DNA of 64,000 bases, taken from NCBI RefSeq assembly GCF_047495875.1, contig NC_092464.1, forward strand, positions 23,344,865 through 23,408,864, in the 5' to 3' direction. Position 1 is the first letter of the stretch. The number at the start of each line of letters is the position of its first letter. This stretch comes from Pithys albifrons albifrons. Its lineage: Eukaryota; Chordata; Aves; Passeriformes; Thamnophilidae. Under the pieces are notes generated by a model that had not been told where the DNA came from, made no database searches, and worked only from the letters and a program-made list of their open reading frames with translations. Of this stretch, positions 26,601-35,294 are shown piece by piece. Both the position numbers and the translations under genes were made by a program.

Positions 26601-26875
26601 CCCTGCTAAATCATAAAATATTTAATTCATTATTATAGTGTGAGAAATAAGAGTGCTTAAGAACACTTTCAATTTATTACAATACTTGAGTGTTTAGGTA
26701 CTAGAGCAATTAGAAGAACTGCCTTTTGGATTTGTTATAAGAAATACCTATTCAAGTCAGTAAGTTAAGGTTTTTCTGTAATACTGGTAAGAAAATGATA
26801 AATCTAGTCCTGTTTTGTTTTACAGGTCTTCTTCAGGATTCTGATAACCCATACAGCAGATTTGAGAATGAATAA
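2522..26875 (+). CDS. PTTG1IP2: PTTG1IP-family (PBF-like) single-pass membrane protein, complete, 7 coding exons
   Basis: Exons 2522-2627, 6490-6542, 9316-9424, 12367-12475, 15969-16037, 20868-20914 and 26826-26875 join in phase to 543 nt, or 180 residues, the same length as human PTTG1IP. Residues 1-25 are a signal peptide ending LGLA. Residues 36-89 are the Cys-rich luminal (PSI-like) domain with family motifs CLKNVSCLWC and ARWGVCW and sequons at N51 and N60. Residues 92-112 form the membrane helix, followed by CCCYCCYC, a likely palmitoylation patch. Residues 129-165 are a charged helix ending HDEIRKKYG. The end is NPYSRFENE, with Y174 in a YxxPhi motif equivalent to the Src-phosphorylated, endocytic tyrosine of PBF. 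Known PBF binds PTTG1 (securin) and helps move it to the nucleus. The family is certain. The paralogue (PTTG1IP2 rather than PTTG1IP) is inferred from the CDK14-type neighbour and the divergent tail. Confidence 0.88.
2628..6489 (+). other. Intron 1 of PTTG1IP-family gene
   Basis: A phase-1 intron of 3,862 bp, from donor GTAAGG to acceptor CTTTTCTAG. It holds the downstream half of the CpG island, a CR1 fragment at 2944-3024 and a poly-T run near 5870-5885. Otherwise it is AT-rich sequence with no exon I can support. Confidence 0.8.
2944..3024 (-). repeat. CR1 LINE 3' end fragment in intron 1
   Basis: The minus strand reads as a CR1 terminal block. On the plus strand this appears as CACAGAATGGGGCAGGTTGG, then AAAGGACC, then GGTCCAACCTCCCTGCACAC. 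It sits on the shore of the CpG island and breaks off without an intact 5' part. Confidence 0.75.
6490..6542 (+). CDS. PTTG1IP2: PTTG1IP-family exon 2
   Basis: This 53-nt exon encodes residues 36-53 (ACSAFSQKSCDECLKNVS), the start of the Cys-rich luminal domain and the NVS sequon. The acceptor is TTTTCTAG and the donor CG|GTAAGA. It ends in phase 0, just before the CLWC motif. The match to the human CEECLKNVS segment is direct. Confidence 0.9.
6543..9315 (+). other. Intron 2 of PTTG1IP-family gene
   Basis: A phase-0 intron of 2,773 bp, from GTAAGA to TTCTGCAG. It is mostly AT-rich and featureless. One GC-richer patch (6735-6910) is listed separately. Confidence 0.8.
6735..6910. other. Unexplained GC-richer patch in intron 2
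   Basis: About 175 bp with clearly higher GC and several CpGs (CACTCGAGG, TTTGTCCGGAGAAG, GTGCGTGCTCGGGG) inside AT-rich intron. No open frame or splice signals. It could be a decayed LTR or another old repeat; I do not recognise a family. Confidence 0.3.
9316..9424 (+). CDS. PTTG1IP2: PTTG1IP-family exon 3 (core Cys-rich domain)
   Basis: Encodes residues 54-89, beginning CLWCYTNNTCIDYP and ending NARWGVCW, plus the first base of codon 90. This is the most conserved block of the family. The acceptor is TTCTGCAG. Two candidate GT donors lie close together; the one at 9425 (A|GTAGGT) is required, because using the GT at 9429 would put a stop into the next exon. Confidence 0.9.
9425..12366 (+). 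other. Intron 3 of PTTG1IP-family gene
   Basis: A phase-1 intron of 2,942 bp, from GTAGGT to ATTTTTCAG. It contains a solo LTR in the opposite orientation (10535-11058). The rest is AT-rich with no supported element. Confidence 0.8.
10535..11058 (-). mobile_element. Solo ERV LTR, copy 1 (antisense in intron 3)
   Basis: Starts TGTGGAGGGTTGACTCCGGC and ends near CAGACCCAGTGGACA, the reverse complement of an avian ERV LTR that begins TGTACTGGGTCTGGC. Internal blocks CAACCACCTCCCACAGGCAG, CCTTTGGCTGGTTTGGGTCA and CCAAAGCACAGCATC recur in the copy at 27630-28099. No internal retroviral region and no matching target-site duplication is visible, so this is an old solo LTR. The family is probably ERVL-like, but I cannot name it exactly. 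Confidence 0.75.
12367..12475 (+). CDS. PTTG1IP2: PTTG1IP-family exon 4 (membrane helix)
   Basis: Encodes residues 90-125: INFEALIIAIAVVAG, then a hydrophobic run to V112, the Cys-rich CCCYCCYC patch and the basic RRRSR stop-transfer. Human PTTG1IP has NFEALII at the same place. The donor AG|GTAAAT leaves phase 2. Confidence 0.9.
12476..15968 (+). other. Intron 4 of PTTG1IP-family gene
   Basis: A phase-2 intron of 3,493 bp, from GTAAAT to TTTTTCTAG. It is AT-rich. No repeat family or extra exon is recognised. Confidence 0.75.
15966..15971 (+). promoter_or_regulatory. NAGNAG tandem splice acceptor before exon 5
   Basis: TAGTAG offers two acceptors three bases apart. Use of the first adds Ser126; use of the second deletes it and keeps the frame (RSRP or RRP at the junction). 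Both follow the same pyrimidine tract ending TTTTTC. Confidence 0.6.
15969..16037 (+). CDS. PTTG1IP2: PTTG1IP-family exon 5 (charged tail)
   Basis: Encodes RPDEEEEQLARKREERRLQ and SLQ, the highly charged cytoplasmic segment equivalent to the REREERR region of human PTTG1IP, probably helical or coiled coil. The donor AG|GTAAGT is strong. The start depends on which half of the TAGTAG acceptor is used. Confidence 0.85.
16038..20867 (+). other. Intron 5 of PTTG1IP-family gene
   Basis: A phase-2 intron of 4,830 bp, from GTAAGT to TTTCTTGCAG. It contains a possible LTR fragment (18228-18430). Overlapping open frames near 19255-19852 lack any recognisable domain. Human PTTG1IP as I remember it has six exons, so this break may be specific to this paralogue or lineage. 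Confidence 0.75.
18228..18430 (+). mobile_element. Possible retroviral LTR fragment
   Basis: A GC-richer block with the element order of an LTR: inverted CCAAT (CTATTGGTTGATGG), an AATAAAGAGG TATA-like element, then CAGGCTCAATAAAGGTGAGA, a classic R-region poly(A) signal. Ends are not clear and no target duplication is seen. Assignment is by architecture, not by a recognised family. Confidence 0.4.
20868..20914 (+). CDS. PTTG1IP2: PTTG1IP-family exon 6
   Basis: This 47-nt exon encodes KHERKLKHDEIRKKY plus one base of the next Gly codon. HDEIRKKYG is identical to the human family member. The acceptor is TTTCTTGCAG and the donor G|GTATGT. Confidence 0.9.
20915..26825 (+). other. Intron 6 of PTTG1IP-family gene
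   Basis: A phase-1 intron of 5,911 bp, from GTATGT to GTTTTACAG, and the longest of the gene. It contains a candidate alternative terminal exon at 22559-22647 (separate entry). The rest is AT-rich with no recognised repeat. Confidence 0.75.
22559..22647 (+). other. Candidate alternative terminal exon
   Basis: A pyrimidine-rich acceptor (GTGTTCCTTCTTACAG), with a TGTTAAT branch-like motif upstream, is followed by a frame in the correct phase after exon 6. It encodes a further 28 residues, SQTYRLLPAVTAVMLCYAVY then LGKIATGL, and a stop at 22645. The product would replace the YSRF tail with a hydrophobic segment. A TATAAA variant poly(A) signal lies near 22674. A frame this short can be open by chance; no transcript evidence is available. 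Confidence 0.25.
26826..26875 (+). CDS. PTTG1IP2: PTTG1IP-family exon 7 (C-terminus)
   Basis: Encodes LLQDSDNPYSRFENE and the stop TAA (26873-26875). It is equivalent to the human FKEENPYARFENN tail. The NPY.RFEN core and Y174 are kept, but FKEE is replaced by LQDSD. The acceptor is TTTTACAG, joining in phase 1. Confidence 0.9.
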
Positions 26876-27224
26876 AGCTGAGCACCTTCCACTAGAGCTG
26901 TGACTTCAGAATACGGGAAGACTGTTTTCATTTGCCCTTTGTCCCCTTTTACTTTTCCCCCCGCCATGCCCCCCAAAGTGTTTTTTCCTGGTTGTAAAAC
27001 TAGAAGTGGCTAAAGACTTTATGAAGTAACATGTTTCTATCTCCTATCTATATAGTAATAATTTTTTATAAATGGTCGTTGTTGAAATATTTGCTGAATT
27101 TTATGGTGACTATCTTTCCTCTTCTTAAAACTGTATTTTATTACTTGATGTAGATGATTAATAGTCACAATATTGCTTGAGTTCAGTCTTAAGTGCCACT
27201 TTAAACAGTTGTTCTCTGTTCCTA

Positions 27225-27230
27225 AATAAA
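27225..27230 (+). terminator. Canonical poly(A) signal
   Basis: AATAAA about 350 nt downstream of the stop. It is the first canonical hexamer at a plausible distance, so cleavage is expected about 10-30 nt further on. Confidence 0.6.
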
Positions 27231-27232
27231 GA

Positions 27233-27262
27233 TATTTTACATATCTATATATATGTAAAATA
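27233..27262. repeat. 12-bp inverted repeat at the poly(A) site
   Basis: Arms 27233-27244 (TATTTTACATAT) and 27251-27262 (ATATGTAAAATA) are perfect reverse complements around a 6-nt loop. The right arm overlaps the second hexamer. Confidence 0.7.
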
Positions 27263-27264
27263 AA
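27259..27264 (+). terminator. Second poly(A) signal
   Basis: AATAAA 34 nt after the first hexamer. It may serve the same cleavage zone or a slightly longer 3' end. Confidence 0.45.
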
Positions 27265-27629
27265 AAGCAACATGGAAGCACAGCTTCATATAGCAGAAAT
27301 AGTTGATGAGAAAATGCATCACACACATCCTTGTGGGTAGACTTTTTTTTCATCTGGAAAAAAGATCTTCCAGGAGTGTAATGTGTAAGAGTTGAGAGAG
27401 AGGAGCATATTTGTCTTTGAATAATTCAATTCAGTTGTGGAAATGTTAATATGTCCTCTGGATACAGCACTGATGTGAAAAGGAAACTACTTCAGTTAGC
27501 AAAATTGGAAGAAGGTCATTCTTGAAATATACATAGTTATGTGGGCCTAAAACATCAATCTGTGTGAACGCTTTCTTCTGTGTAAGCTTAATGTATAATG
27601 AAAAAGAAAGTAAAAAGTTGCCCAGATTC

Positions 27630-28099
27630 TGCAGTTTACCAGGGCTGACTCTGGCCAGCAGCTAAGCACTGCCCAGCTGCTTCCTCCCTCAAGGGGATGA
27701 GAGAGGGAGTGGGAACAGCAAAGGGTTGAGATAAAGCACTAACTGAAGAAGAGGAGGGTAGTGGGAAGAAGTCATGCAAAGGCAATTGCCACCTCCCAAA
27801 AGCAAACCTCTGCCCAGCGTTCCCTCAGTTTTTCTTAGTGAACCTGGAATATCATTTGGGTCAGTTCTGGCCTGCTGCCCCAACTGTGTCCCTTCCCAGC
27901 TTCTTTCTCACCCCTCACCTACTTGCTGGAGTGGCAGAGTGGGGAAAAAATGAAAACTTGATGTCATGCAAGCAATGCTCAGCAAAACCCAAAGCACTGG
28001 TGTGTTACCAGCACTGTTCCTGCTACAAATCCAAAGCAAAGCAGCACGATACGGGCTGCTGTGAAGAAAGTTACCTCAATCCCAGCCACACCCAGTACA
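27630..28099 (-). mobile_element. Solo ERV LTR, copy 2 (antisense, 3' flank)
   Basis: Same family as 10535-11058. It starts TGCAGTTTACCAGGGCTGAC on the left and ends CCCAGCCACACCCAGTACA, the reverse complement of the TGTACTGGGT LTR start. Shared blocks include TGGTGTGTTACCAGCACTGT, CAAATCCAAAGCAAAGCA and GGGCTGCTGTGAAGAAAG. It lacks internal viral sequence and a clear target duplication. If the distal poly(A) site is used, this LTR lies inside the 3' UTR. Confidence 0.75.
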
Positions 28100-28318
28100 G
28101 CAAGAAAGCAGTATTTTTTAACATTTTATTTTTCTGTTGATATTTCCATAATGTGATTTATTTCCTGTCTTTCTTTTCATAGAGGTGCTTTCTTGAGTAT
28201 TTTTGGTAGCTTGCCAGTACGATGTGACAAGCAAAGACCTCTTCTGCCCCCCCCAGTCTAATGTACATTCCCATTTATTCTGTACACTTTAAATAACCTC
28301 CCTGGCTGTGTATTATCT

Positions 28319-28324
28319 ATTAAA
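28319..28324 (+). terminator. Possible distal poly(A) signal
   Basis: ATTAAA (within TCTATTAAACAAATGTAC), followed by a GT/T-rich run (GATGGTTTTGTCTTATTTTT). It could end a longer 3' UTR of gene 1. No transcript evidence. Confidence 0.3.
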
Positions 28325-31300
28325 CAAATGTACAATATGGAAGATGGTTTTGTCTTATTTTTATCTACAGTCAGAAAATTAACACATCTTGAATTTGGTT
28401 CTGTTTAGTTCTGTTGTTCCATACAATTTTAAATCAACTTGGTTTAAAAGAAGTTGTCAAATATGAGTTTGGGAGAAGAAAAAATGTTTTTGCTGGTTTT
28501 CTGTGGCAGAAATTAGATCTTGCCTGTGGGTAAGGAGGTGAATTGCCATTCCTTCCAGTGCTAAAGAACCTGCCTCTAGTGAGGCTTTAGGAACTATCAC
28601 TTATCAACGTTTTTGGTACAGTGTTCTCTTCCATTCTTTCACTGGTTTTACCTCTGCAAACAGTTTCTCTGTATAGAGTTTGCCAGGAATTTATATAAAA
28701 ATATGTCTTCCACTTCTTGAATCTGTATTGTAGTTAGTGTTAATGGAATACTGGGGCAGTTTTTTTTTTTCCTTTACTCATACTTAGCACTTTGTTAGTA
28801 GGCACTGTGTCTAATTTCATGTTTCTTTATCTGTCAGCCATTGTCAAGTCTGAAATATTATTCAAATGGCTGTCTGTCTTTGAAGAATGATGGTCTGTGA
28901 TAAGAGTGAGTTGATAGCGTGGAAATAAAACATGCTGATGGTTTTCCCTGGAGATAACTTTTGCAAAAATGATGAAGGTTTGCCTGCTGTCTCACGACCC
29001 AAGTAGTGACATTCCTGACTTAATAGAAAACCATTTTTCTTCAGCACCTGGTACAGCATACAAAGGGCTGTCATGTATTCTAACAAAAGGGGGAGGGCAG
29101 ACAACCTTTCTTAACATTTCAAAGATGGTAAAGTACTTGAGGAACCAAAATATTTTGAGAATGGGGAATGGGAGAATTAACATTCCTAAGTGCAGTTGTG
29201 AGCATCAAAAGGTAATGACTGTGGTCAAATTTATCGTAACTAGACTTACCATATACTAAGCCCTAACTTTAGGCTATAGTTTATACAAAATATTAAGTTG
29301 AACAACTAATACAGTATAATTTTGCTTACACACTTAAAGACTATTAATTTAATGAAACTATTGTGGACAGCAGCCTTGGAGCTTATTAGAAAAGGTGAAA
29401 ATCCCCAAGCAATCCCTAAACTTTACAGATTATTTAACCTTTTATTTTTGTGTTCATTGGAGCAATTAATTGGGTGGAGAATGTCCATATTTCGATATAT
29501 TAATTGCCTTCTCTGCTTTCCTCTGTGGCTTTGGCTTGTCGATAGAAGGGTTGCTCGCCTTTGTATTTCAGTGTAGACACAAGTAATTGGGAAAACAGCT
29601 GTAGAAAGAGGTATCATTGTATCTTTGTTTCTCTGGTGTGTGAACAAAGGCATTTATCAATTTCAGTGTGAATTTTCCCCTCCACACTTTTTCAACAAAA
29701 GAAATAGAAGGGATGCAATATAATAACAGAATGGAAGTAGGGAAATGGCATAACCTAAGCCTGAGAGATGTATCTCTGCTAATCCTGTTTGATTTCTGAC
29801 TTACCATTCATTCACAATCTATTCTCTTTCCTCTATTTACATTTTCAGTGGGTTTTTCCTGTTACTTTTAGAAAAGAAAAGCAGTCTCAGAAGTGAAAAG
29901 GGTAAAGTTTGTGTTTATCTTTCTGCAGGATAGAGCATCCACTACTGAAAAATCAAGTGGGTCAGGTTTAGGAGTGATGGTGGTGGGTGTAATTTTTTTA
30001 AGTAAAGAAAATTTTAGTAGATTGAAGCATGTTATTTTATCTTAATGTAGGAACATACTTTTTGCCACTTCTGAAATTTTGGATTAGATGATGACTCCAT
30101 TAAGTTATCAGCACCGTGTCTTGCTTGATTGTTATTTGATTATTAAATAGACATGGAAGCAATTTTGGAAAATGAACGTTTTTGTATTTTCTTAGAGTAT
30201 CTTTGTTTCAGACTCCATACATAGTTTTTATCATCTTTCCTTTCAAAAGTTTCTTGTTACCCCAAGTGCATGCGTGAGGAGGGGCTCTGGGCTTCATGCC
30301 AGTGTCTTTGCAACAGTAGGATGCCCCCAACCAAACTGCTGAATATGCAGTTCTCTAGATTTTAGCTGGTCCAGAAAGAAGTGGGAGGGAATCACCATGC
30401 TTTTTTTCCTGTCCTGAGTGTCAGGGGCAAACAGGACCAGAGTGAAGAGCAAAAGAGACACTTTGAGAGGAAATGATGGGGAGATTATGAGGGCAGGACT
30501 GGGGAGGTCAACAGCCTGGGGAGATGATGAAACTGGCAGCAGTTGCATGTGGTTGTGCCCCCAGTTTCTGCCCATATCTGGGCTTGATCACCTTCACCAG
30601 CCAGCATCTCTGACTGCCCTTGTGCTTCAAAGTGTGAATTGGGGAGATTTTGTGGGTGGAAGCTTTTTAAGGCTCACATGTGGTCTCATCTTTCCTAAGG
30701 CAGCAGGAACAAGCTTACTGTTGATTGACTGGTGTATCTTTCCGATGGGTCCTGGAACAGCTACTTGAAGGGCAAAGAGGAGGCATGCTTGTCGAAGTAG
30801 GTAGAAAGCAGCATGTCATGACCGAAGTATTAATATCTCCAGAATATTCCTAAAGTCATGTTTCTGCTTGGTGACACTTGACAGAATCCTGTGAGTCATC
30901 CCCCACATGCTCTTTCACCCAAACCTTAGAAGAAAGGGTCATGATTCTGGTACCTTCAAGCAACATTCAAAACATGCGTTTATTCTAATGGTTTCACATG
31001 GTTTAGACTCAATATCTGACTGAACAAACACATTTAGTCTTTGTTGTGGCATCATTAAGACTTTGGACTTGGCATGAGAGGATCAAATGTTTAAATGTTC
31101 AGAATTTTGCATTGGTTCTCAAGCCCAGAAGTCTATTTTGTCAACTCCATGTCAGCTTCCTGGCTAGGTCTTCTTGTCATGTCTCTCTGGGTATGTGTAA
31201 GTATGTTTAGTTATCAAGAAAAATAATCTCTGCTTTATTTTCTGCTTCTGAGTTCCTGCAGCAGATATCAAATGTTAGAGATGAGAACAAAATTCTTTGT

Positions 31301-34300
31301 TCCGCTCTCGCTCTTTCTTGCTGTTCTAAACCATGATGGAGTGGTGAGTGCTGGGATGTGTGCAGGCAGTGACTGAACCAAACCATCCATGAATAGGAAG
31401 AGTTGCAACTTGTGAAAGGAGGCAAAAGGGGAAGAGAGAGTGAGGAGCAGTGGTCAAAAAAGTTGTTCTCTCTTGCACATCTTTGATCAGAGATTTGATT
31501 TTATATTTTGTTATGTCCTGTCATCTTAAATAGAAATCAAAATACACAGCTACACTATATTGCTCTGTCAGACATTCCCAGGTTGATTCACTTGCTGCAT
31601 CAATAACCAGGCTTGCTGTTTATAGGAAGACTGGCTGAAAATCACTGACTTTCTTATCTTCTCCCTGTTTTCACAGTTTACAAAGAAAATACTTAGTAGT
31701 GTGTTATGTGAGCTTTCACCAAGCAGGAAGGACAGAAGGTAAGTCTAGACCTAAAGAAACCCATCAGTGAATTTCAGCAGCTTAACAATTTATCAGTCTT
31801 CTGACTGAATGTCTTGACCATCAGTATGTATTATTAATCAAATGGGAGTGACTTTTCTCTTGCTGATATAGCAATTGCTTCTAAACAAGAAAAAATAATA
31901 GAGGGCAGAGTTTCTGAGCTGTCACTTTGAGTCAAGGGCTTGTGTGGCAGATAAATGGGTGATAGACTAAGCAAAGTCACTTTGAGAACCCTGTAAGCTT
32001 GAATCTGTGTATTAACATGATGAAGTTAGATGCACGATGAAGATAAAGTTATTTGCAGTCTGTCCAGAGATTTGGTTTTGGTTGTTGTTTTTTGTTTTTC
32101 ATTTGACCTTCAGTCCAATCTGTGCAAGGAGCTGTCAAGTTGCAGCACAGCAGAAAAAATCAGGAAATGTTTAATTACCCCAAGTTGAGGTGGATTTTCA
32201 TAGCAGTGTTTCTGTCACAGTTCTAAGCTCACTATTTCACTGACCTGTATCTCAAGGGCAACCTTTCCTGTGCCCTTACTTGTCATCTGGCTTGAAATAG
32301 TATCAGGCCCTTGGTGTTGTCAGACCAACCCTAGTTACTTATTTCCCATGCATCAATTCAGGAATCACACACATACCACTCTTGCCCTCAAGGAGAGTCC
32401 TTCCGAGTTTCCATTACTTCTTTTCATTATTTCTTTTTCCTTTGCATTAACTTGGCACTTCTTATAACCAATGACTTCTTAAGTTCTTAGCCCTGGCAAA
32501 ACAGGGTTTGCAATGTATCAGGATGGTAATCTGCAAGGTGACAATTTTGCTTACTTTAATGCAGAAGTGCCATAGTTTTCATTAATGCTGCAGTCTTTTT
32601 CATGTATATTCTTGAAATTCCAATAATCAGGATCACCACGGAGTGAATTCAGATCAGTTACAGACTGGACAAATGAGATTGGTGTGCAAAAAGGTCAGCA
32701 TGGCATCTGCAAAGGTAAATCCTGCCTCCCTGACCTCCTGGGTTGTAGGAAGGGGATAGTGAGCACACAGGAAAAATCCATCTGACTTTTTTCTTTGCAA
32801 GCACTGAGCAGCTTATAAAGAGGATGGTTTGTGGCAGAGCTGACACTGTTGCAACAGACCAGTGAAGTGCTTTGATGCTTTATTTGAACAGCACATGGTC
32901 AGAACCAGCAGGACAAAGGCTTCCCTCTGCCTCAGCTCATCTTTGGGTTGCAGGCTACTGGTACAGCTTTGCTGCTTTCATTGCAGTTGCAAAGCAGAAG
33001 GAAGCATGTGGACATCTGCATGGCACCACTTTGTCATGGCTGCATTTCTGGGCAAGCTGGTGGACACAGCTCATTCAGTCCTCCACACAGATGCAATACC
33101 ATGTGCAAAGTGGGTTCCTGACAGTTTGTGTTCTGGCAAAACATTTCTATTGTTCAATATTCACCAGCAGAGATGAGAAGGGACAACTCCTGTCTGGGTT
33201 TTAGACTTCATGGTCTCAGTTATGTCACTGAGGTTTCCCTCAAGGGTAATTGTCCATCTGATGAAGTTTGTGTAAAATCCAAAAGTCAGCACAGCTCTGT
33301 CAGCCTCCTGAATGTTCCCTGATGCTGCAAGGGAACTTCATACCTGAATAACAAAGAATAAAAACATTTTGGGAATTTAAAGAGACTAAACATCTGTCCT
33401 GGTGTGCTAAAGTCATGACTAGTTAATGTTCTGATTAGATCCTGCTGAAACACATACTTAATTGTAGTGCTCAGCTCTGTCCTCAAAATGAAATTGATTT
33501 ACAGGAGACCAGAACTGGATGTAGGTTGACACATGGTGAATTTGAGTCAGTGGGATCAGCTGGACTATGACTTCTAAGGAGAAAATACATCCTGTATATT
33601 CAAATTAGGTTGTGGCAGTCAGGATCCAAGCCCATTTCCAATTTCCCTGTTATCAGAATTGCCATTTCCATATGTGAGGAAAACATGAAAAAAAAAGTCA
33701 TGTTTGTAATAACAAACAGATCAACACAGGAATATATGCATAGGACAGAATCTCTTTAGCCATAATCATTCTTGTCTTTATTACACGTCCATGTTCTAGG
33801 AATACCAGAAGCACCAGCTTCATCATACTGCAACGTGCTTGACATTACCAAAATAGGTTAATAAATTCTCCCCTAGAGCTTATCATGCATACATATGGGC
33901 ATCTATGTCATATTAAGAGGGTATTTAAGGCTTTAACATGGGCCATGAAACTGGAAAAGTAGAGTATACAAGGCTATCCCAATGCTGAGTGAGTCCCCTC
34001 ATCAAATGTAGAATATTATGGTGAGCCAAAGCTGCCAAGGCTGATGATATTCCAAAATAGGCAATAAAATGATTGCATATGGGAAATCCTCTAGCACAAG
34101 GGGGTTTGGGGCCTCGAAATAAGACTGAGCATCCCTACTCTCCCTGCCACAGGTCACACTGATCTGAGAAATTTTTTGAGTGACCTTAAAAGACTCATTT
34201 CATGACAGTGGTAAAAACCTCTCTTCTAGAGAAATTTGGAGAAACCCTTTTTTGGTAGGTTGATTTTTGACTAAATGCATTTTGTTCGGGGGCTTTGCTC

Positions 34301-35192
34301 TGGGCTGCAGTGCACTGTGCCAGCTGTGCCTAATGCTTGACTCTGGGTTTCATCACTCTGTGTGTGTATGTGAAACTGTTACCAACCTCATAGCTCATTT
34401 CTTTTTACATAACTTGCAATAGTTCCAGTTACTCACCCTGCATTTCTATTAGTGGCATGAAACCCCTAATCGCCCAATTAGAATGTGTAATGATACTGTA
34501 AAAGTCCCTATTAAACTGAGCAAAGGAATATTTAAAAAAGCTTGTAATAGTAGTCACTACACATGATAGTAGAAGAGGGAGGATAGATACGTGAGGTTTA
34601 TTACATGCAGACAACATGGTACTTTCTAAATTGAACTTCAAAGGACTATGCCCAGTTTATTAACGTAATTACTTATATGAAAAATTATCAGGATATAATG
34701 AATAAATTAAAAACGTTATCTATACAGTATGATATCAGTCTAGTTCTTAGACTGGAATTAAAGAGAACACAAAGAATTGCAAGAACTTAAGCTCTTGCTT
34801 ATTTTCACATTCACATGGTATTTAAAATATTTCTCCTTTGTTGAACTCTATTATAAATCAGATTTAAGTAGAGAAAGATAGAAATGTCTTTGCTTTCATT
34901 TGGAAGAATACATGATTTTTTCAGACATATATTGCTGAATTTGGCAAATTAATTGCTAGATTCCTCTATGTCAGAGAATAAATCAAGAGTTTAGAAACTG
35001 CTGTAAATAAATGAAACGCTTTGACTGCTGTTGCTTGCCTACAGTTCAGGGTAAGGTTTACCATCTATTAACCTTGAGACAGTGTTCTCCACTTGCCACT
35101 TTCTATGTTGTTTTGCCTTAAACCACTTCAGATTTATTAGCATGCCTTTTGGTAACAAACACAACCTGGCTGGGCCTTTCTCCTCCCTGTGG

Positions 35193-35210
35193 CAGCAGCA
35201 GCAGCAGCAG
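35193..35210 (+). repeat. (CAG)6 microsatellite
   Basis: Six perfect CAG units about 50 bp before a TG dinucleotide array, at the edge of a GC-richer patch running to about 35450. Confidence 0.95.
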
Positions 35211-35257
35211 TGGCGGGGAAAGCCATGTGATGGTTACTGCAGATCATTCAGTGCCTC

Positions 35258-35263
35258 TGTGTG

Positions 35264-35294
<31 letters not shown>
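35258..35294 (+). repeat. (TG)n microsatellite
   Basis: 37 bp of alternating TG with one interruption (C at 35270). It produces spurious Cys-Val or Thr-His open frames on both strands. Confidence 0.95.

Larger units (their letters stand above)
26876..27285 (+). other. Proximal 3' UTR
   Basis: About 350-400 nt after the stop, including a C- and T-rich stretch near 26940-26990. It ends at tandem poly(A) signals (27225 and 27259), with a 12-bp inverted repeat between and over them. Confidence 0.65.
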
